A DNA stretch of 18,300 nucleotides from Deltaproteobacteria bacterium (GTDB lineage Bacteria > Desulfobacterota > Desulfobacteria > Desulfobacterales > SURF-7), in the NCBI GenBank assembly GCA_019307665.1, contig JAFDJC010000019.1, forward strand, positions 1-18,300, written 5' to 3'. A model generated the notes under the pieces. It was not told where the DNA came from. It worked only from the letters and a program-made list of their open reading frames with translations, and did not search any database. A program made the translations under genes and the position numbers. This document shows positions 14,373 to 18,300 of the stretch, one piece after another (position 1 is the first letter of the stretch; every line of letters starts with the position of its first letter).

Positions 14373-15692
14373 TTACGAAGCCATCTGATTTGACTTCAAT
14401 ACATCTCTAATAACATCTGCATGCTTTCCGGCTGCACCCATATTTGACAGTACCGCCTGCCTCGCAGACATACCCATGCCTTTAATCTTTTCCGGATCCT
14501 TTAAAAGGGCGATAATAGTCTCCGCCATCTCACGGCTGTTTTGGATCTGTATACCTCCCCCTGACTTTACGAGAAGGTTCCCGGCATCTGCAAAATCCTC
14601 TATTGAGGGGCCGAACAATACCGGCTTACCCCAAACAGCTGCTTCAAGTATATTGTGTCCTCCCTTGGGCACAAGGCTGCCTCCGCAAAAAACAACTGTG
14701 GCGACGCTGTATACATCCTGCAATTCTCCTATTGTATCCATAATGACAACAGATGAAATCCGTAAGCTGTTTCTTGCATCCAAATCGGTCCTTAATTGAC
14801 AGCTGAGTCCCCTATTCCTTACAATTGATTCAACCGTATAGGCTCTCTCCACGTGCCTAGGCGCGATAATCAATTTCATATTAGGAGAATGCTTTAATAT
14901 TTCTTCATAGACATCCAGAACAATTTCTTCTTCAGAAGTTCTTGTGCTTCCTGCAACAAACACATCGTCATCAGAGCTAAAATTAAAAAGCTTCATCATT
15001 TGCTCTTTTGTGCCGGGAACCATACGTTCAATCAAGGGGTCATATTTTGCATTTCCATTTACCTTCACCCGCTCCTCAGGCGCTCCCATTGAACATATTC
15101 GCTTTGCATCTTCTTCACTTATCATGCTGAAAGCACTCATCCTGACCAAGACCGCCCTGGTAAGAGAACGTATTTTCAGGTAATTATTAACGGAACGTAC
15201 AGAAATTCTACCGTTTACCATTACGGTTTTTATTCCCATCCGGGTTGCTTCGTATAACCAGTTGGGCCATATTTCGGTCTCAAAAAAAATCATAATGTCC
15301 GGTTTGAAAAAACTGAGTGCCCTTTTGACAGCATAGACAAAATCAAGTGGGGCATAAATACATATAGAGGCTTTCCGGTTTAATTGCTGTTTGGCTATCA
15401 CGTTGCCATGTTGAGTAGAAGTTGAGAAAATAATCATGGCTTCCGGATAGGAACTAAGAAGTGAATTGACAATGGAAATTGCAGCTCCTGCTTCTCCTAC
15501 TGAGGATGCGTGCATCCATATCCTAAGCTGCTTTGATGATTCTTTAACTGGACTCCCCAAATAATACCCGAGACGCTCGGCAATGCTTCTATAGTGCTTG
15601 CGGGTAACAAATTGAAACAGAAAAAATATAGGGCCCACTATTGAATAAAGTGCAGAGGTTAATAAGCGATATGTCCAGTAAGCGATGTCCAT
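14373..15692 (-). CDS. waaA: 3-deoxy-D-manno-octulosonic acid (Kdo) transferase
   Basis: WaaA (KdtA) transfers Kdo from CMP-Kdo to lipid IVA at the cytoplasmic face of the inner membrane. The 439-residue product has an N-terminal hydrophobic anchor (about 10-30), then WMHASSVGEAGAA, in which E67 corresponds to the catalytic base. FFETEIWPNW (136-145), VMVNGRIS, and the C-terminal CMP-Kdo site VFCGGSLVPKGGHNILEAA and GKPVLFGPSIEDF follow. This is the full GT30 (GT-B fold) layout. The ATG at 15692 has no clear Shine-Dalgarno sequence. It lies 65 bp after the upstream lipoprotein gene on the same strand, so cotranscription is likely. How many Kdo residues it adds cannot be told. Confidence 0.95.
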   Translation of the reverse strand: MDIAYWTYRLLTSALYSIVGPIFFLFQFVTRKHYRSIAERLGYYLGSPVKESSKQLRIWMHASSVGEAGAAISIVNSLLSSYPEAMIIFSTSTQHGNVIAKQQLNRKASICIYAPLDFVYAVKRALSFFKPDIMIFFETEIWPNWLYEATRMGIKTVMVNGRISVRSVNNYLKIRSLTRAVLVRMSAFSMISEEDAKRICSMGAPEERVKVNGNAKYDPLIERMVPGTKEQMMKLFNFSSDDDVFVAGSTRTSEEEIVLDVYEEILKHSPNMKLIIAPRHVERAYTVESIVRNRGLSCQLRTDLDARNSLRISSVVIMDTIGELQDVYSVATVVFCGGSLVPKGGHNILEAAVWGKPVLFGPSIEDFADAGNLLVKSGGGIQIQNSREMAETIIALLKDPEKIKGMGMSARQAVLSNMGAAGKHADVIRDVLKSNQMAS

Positions 15693-15757
15693 GGGCTAAA
15701 AGGGTCAAATAATTACTAATATTGTTTAACGTTTAAATGCTATGAAGTATATTGTTT

Positions 15758-17701
15758 TTAAAAATTATGTTCGAGTTCTACAAATCTTCCACCGTATATT
15801 TTCAGGAGAAAAAGCTTTTTCAAGACATCTCCATCGGGCCCGAAAAGCGTCAGACCTGTTGCTCCCGAAAAAGGCTCCATATTAACCAGTTCGTTTTTTA
15901 TTGACATCCTGAAGCGAATTTCCGGTTTGCTGATTATATTAAAAAGAATTATGGCCGTATCATAAGACAACGCCTCCAGGAAATCAGGTTCTTCCGCAAA
16001 CATTGATCGATAATTATTAGCAAATTCATTTACTGCTAAATTTTCACTTTCTGCGAAAAAAATATCCGGCATTATCGCTCCTTCGACATGTTGTCCGGTC
16101 GCTGATATAAGCTTTTCCGAATGCCAGAGATTTGTCCCCAGAAGGCAGACGCCTGTAACATCATAATACGTTAGTTGAGGAAGGATAAGAGACGTTTTTT
16201 CGGGTCCTTCCGGAATGAACAGTGCATCGAAATCTACAATCGCCTCTTCCTCCAACGGCTTATTATCTGTCTTATAATCCTTTTCAGGTTCTTCTTTTTC
16301 TGTCCGCAAATCCTTAGGCACATCATAGTAAAGACCGGAAAGCTTTTTGATCGGCCCTGCAAAGTCTGAACTCTCCGGATCATAAGATTCTACACCGACA
16401 ATTTCGCCTCCATATGCGACCACCTCATCCCAAAAGAGATTCATATATGTTATTCCATACTTCTCTTCCGGATAAAGAATAGCAAATCGTTCCAGGTTCA
16501 AATCGTTTATGGCATATGATACCGTAGTCTTAATCTGCATTTCAGGGGTCAGAAAATTTCTAAAAATATAGTCTCCGGTATCTGCGATACCATCTTTCTG
16601 GGTTAAGGTTATCATCGGTATGCCTTCTGCCTGCGCTACTTCAGCAGCAGCGTGTGCTGTAAGGACAGGTCCTATAATGGCCGCCGCTCCCTCTCTGGCC
16701 ATCTCCAGAACAGCCTTTGCTGCTAGATCCGGATCACCTTTTGTGTCTTTAATGATAATTCGGATTGGTGTATCGGCATTAAGATATATATATTGATCAA
16801 GTGCAAGCTCTATTCCTTTAAGCGCTTTTCTTCCAAACGCTTCATATTTTCCACTTATTGGAAGCAGGCAGCCGATAGTATATTTTTCATAGTTGGATGA
16901 TTCTTTATATATCTCAATCAACATGGCGGCATGTGGAACTTTCTCATCATTCTGGTAGTTCGAAATAAACTCGACAAGTGTTTCTATTGCCTTTTCAGGC
17001 TTTCCTTCAGCAGCATATTTCCGTCCCAGGGTATACATAAGAAAACCCTTCAACCTGCCGTCCTCTACCCTGTCCAATAGTGATACCGCTTCTTTTGATT
17101 CCATCCTGTCCAATATCTTACTAATCTTTTTAAAAGCCTTTGTTTCATCCTTTTGTTCTGTTGCGTTATACATATCCAAAAAAGCATAAGCAGCATGTTG
17201 ATATAACTCCATGGCCATATAAGCATCAACAACAACAGCATTTTTCCTGAACTTCAAATTATCAGAAAATGACGCATCATTTATTTCAGCAGAATAATCA
17301 ATGACATCCTGATAGCGTCCTTCCTTGTAATAGGCAGATAAAATATCAATCATGGCATCAGGCAAGAACAAAGAATCAGGATATTCACGGATAATTTGCC
17401 TGAACGTTTTTCGTGCGGTTTCATAATCACCGGTAGCCGATTGAATAGCGCCTATTTTAGACAAAGCCGCCGGCGCCAGATTACTCTTAGGATACATCCT
17501 CAGAAAATCAGTGTACAATTCAAGAGCCCTATCATAAGCTTTTGTCTCAAATTTTTTCTCTGCTTTCAAAAAAAGCCTGTTGCCCGGCGCTTTCTTCAAA
17601 GGTGTCTTGGAAACAATCTGTTTGGGTGCGCAAGCAAAAATCAGAAGAACTGCGATGCCAAGGATTGATAAAACAAAATATTTAAAAATTGATTTATTCA
17701 G
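15758..17701 (-). CDS. LpoA-like lipoprotein: TPR region plus periplasmic-binding domain, probable CTG start
   Basis: This protein resembles 'penicillin-binding protein activator' lipoproteins, which in E. coli (LpoA) stimulate PBP1A from the outer membrane. With the start at CTG 17701 it has 647 residues: signal peptide NKSIFKYFVLSILGIAVLL and lipobox IFAC (C24), tandem TPR-like repeats (about 45-265), then a Peripla_BP_6 domain (about 273-640) opening with YTIGCLLPISGKYEAFGRKA. An acidic, low-complexity insert (EKEEPEKDYKTDNKPLEEEA) sits inside the binding domain. No ATG, GTG or TTG serves the signal peptide. AAGGAG lies six bases before the CTG and an in-frame stop lies just upstream. The first conventional start, TTG 17599, would lose the export signal. 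A branched-chain amino-acid-type binding protein is the alternative reading, but the TPR half favours LpoA. Confidence 0.9.
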   Translation of the reverse strand: MNKSIFKYFVLSILGIAVLLIFACAPKQIVSKTPLKKAPGNRLFLKAEKKFETKAYDRALELYTDFLRMYPKSNLAPAALSKIGAIQSATGDYETARKTFRQIIREYPDSLFLPDAMIDILSAYYKEGRYQDVIDYSAEINDASFSDNLKFRKNAVVVDAYMAMELYQHAAYAFLDMYNATEQKDETKAFKKISKILDRMESKEAVSLLDRVEDGRLKGFLMYTLGRKYAAEGKPEKAIETLVEFISNYQNDEKVPHAAMLIEIYKESSNYEKYTIGCLLPISGKYEAFGRKALKGIELALDQYIYLNADTPIRIIIKDTKGDPDLAAKAVLEMAREGAAAIIGPVLTAHAAAEVAQAEGIPMITLTQKDGIADTGDYIFRNFLTPEMQIKTTVSYAINDLNLERFAILYPEEKYGITYMNLFWDEVVAYGGEIVGVESYDPESSDFAGPIKKLSGLYYDVPKDLRTEKEEPEKDYKTDNKPLEEEAIVDFDALFIPEGPEKTSLILPQLTYYDVTGVCLLGTNLWHSEKLISATGQHVEGAIMPDIFFAESENLAVNEFANNYRSMFAEEPDFLEALSYDTAIILFNIISKPEIRFRMSIKNELVNMEPFSGATGLTLFGPDGDVLKKLFLLKIYGGRFVELEHNF

Positions 17702-17727
17702 GGAAATCTCCTTTGACTAAAAATGCA

Positions 17728-18300
17728 CTAAAACTCATAAACAACTTCAACAAGAATATAAATCTCCTCACTCTCCACCTCCTGCTCAATGTCAAAGACC
17801 CATAGTCCACTGTAATACCTGTCCTCGGTACCACTTGTGTCTGTTTTAATATATTCTGCGTTAAAATTCATAATCCAGTTTTTATAAAAAATATATTCTC
17901 CTTCAACAGACAACATTATTGCATTACCGTCAGCATCTCCATTATTATTAAAATATCCATCAAAGCTGTCATCTATCGGCATTGGACTGGCATCATTTTC
18001 AATTGTTAAATACGGAGAATATCCAATGTTTGCAGAAAATCTGATAAAACTATTAAGTTGATACTCTGCCATGATCTCCGCATATGGGATATCATAAATG
18101 TATGAATACTGCCTTAACATCATTGGAATTGCAGTAGCAGCAGAAGGTGTGCCTAAAAAATCATCTATAGATGGAGTATAATAATACATTTCATCCACAG
18201 TAAAATTTAGATGCTTTTGAATATAGCCAAGTCCGGTTGAAAATGTAAAGCCTGAGGTATTGTAAAGCCTGTATTTCAAATCAATCCCAACCATTAGGAG
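17728..18300 (-). CDS. Outer-membrane beta-barrel protein, omptin-like (5' end outside window)
   Basis: The C-terminal 190 residues are visible; the frame is still open at the window edge, so the signal peptide and first strands are missing. The sequence alternates amphipathic strands with acidic loops (GFTFSTGLGYIQKHL, PYAEIMAEYQLNSFIRFSANIGYSP, NWIMNFNAEYIKTDT). It ends in LVEVVYEF with a terminal Phe, the BAM recognition signal of outer-membrane barrels. Strand order and the loop preceding GNAIMLSVEGEYIF suggest the omptin-type ten-stranded barrel. In that loop I see DDS where omptins have a catalytic Asp-His pair, so proteolysis is doubtful. The LpoA-like gene begins 26 bp downstream, so the two are probably cotranscribed. 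The family call is tentative; the barrel call is firm. Confidence 0.7.
   Translation of the reverse strand, partial: LLMVGIDLKYRLYNTSGFTFSTGLGYIQKHLNFTVDEMYYYTPSIDDFLGTPSAATAIPMMLRQYSYIYDIPYAEIMAEYQLNSFIRFSANIGYSPYLTIENDASPMPIDDSFDGYFNNNGDADGNAIMLSVEGEYIFYKNWIMNFNAEYIKTDTSGTEDRYYSGLWVFDIEQEVESEEIYILVEVVYEF

Overview
The window reads as chromosomal DNA of a Gram-negative, probably anaerobic bacterium, most likely of the Desulfobacterota (former Deltaproteobacteria). The pointers are Kdo/lipid A genes (KdsD, WaaA), several lipoproteins, an outer-membrane barrel, the oxygen-defence pair ferredoxin plus rubrerythrin, a plant-like (group III) ATP phosphofructokinase, low GC, and long AT-rich gaps. 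The lineage is inferred from memory of these families; no search was run.

Layout. Positions 1-1035 hold fragments and very small genes: the tail of an unidentified gene, a 44-residue ORF, a 60-residue ORF and what looks like the broken 3' end of a Fic/Doc-type toxin. A membrane-bound lytic transglycosylase (MltD type, minus strand) fills 1037-2740. After an AT-rich gap comes a complete VapBC toxin-antitoxin operon (3413-4050) with a readable promoter and a repeated palindrome at it. Next are a single-cluster ferredoxin (4205-4399) and rubrerythrin (4519-5094), then a REP/BIME-type repeat, a secreted trypsin-like protease (5385-6275), an enoyl-CoA hydratase/isomerase family protein (6544-7260), the ribosome-rescue hydrolase ArfB (7348-7779), a 35-residue lysine-rich protein and a YbdG-type mechanosensitive channel (8431-9648).

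From 9721 a minus-strand AAA/DUF4143 ATPase is followed by about 880 bp of gene-free DNA rich in inverted repeats (10882-11759). The last third is envelope and carbon metabolism. KdsD (11760-12740) and phosphofructokinase (12914-14236) run forward. They converge, across a second copy of the REP element, on a minus-strand cluster that reads: outer-membrane barrel (partial), LpoA-like lipoprotein, WaaA.

Working together: KdsD makes arabinose-5-phosphate for Kdo synthesis and WaaA transfers Kdo to lipid A. MltD and the LpoA-like lipoprotein belong to peptidoglycan remodelling. Ferredoxin and rubrerythrin probably serve peroxide reduction. No multi-gene system that is clearly new was found. The most useful oddities are a rubrerythrin lacking a conserved iron ligand, a lipoprotein that appears to start at CTG, a DUF4143 ATPase whose promoter implies a leaderless mRNA, and a nested inverted-repeat block at 11340-11447.
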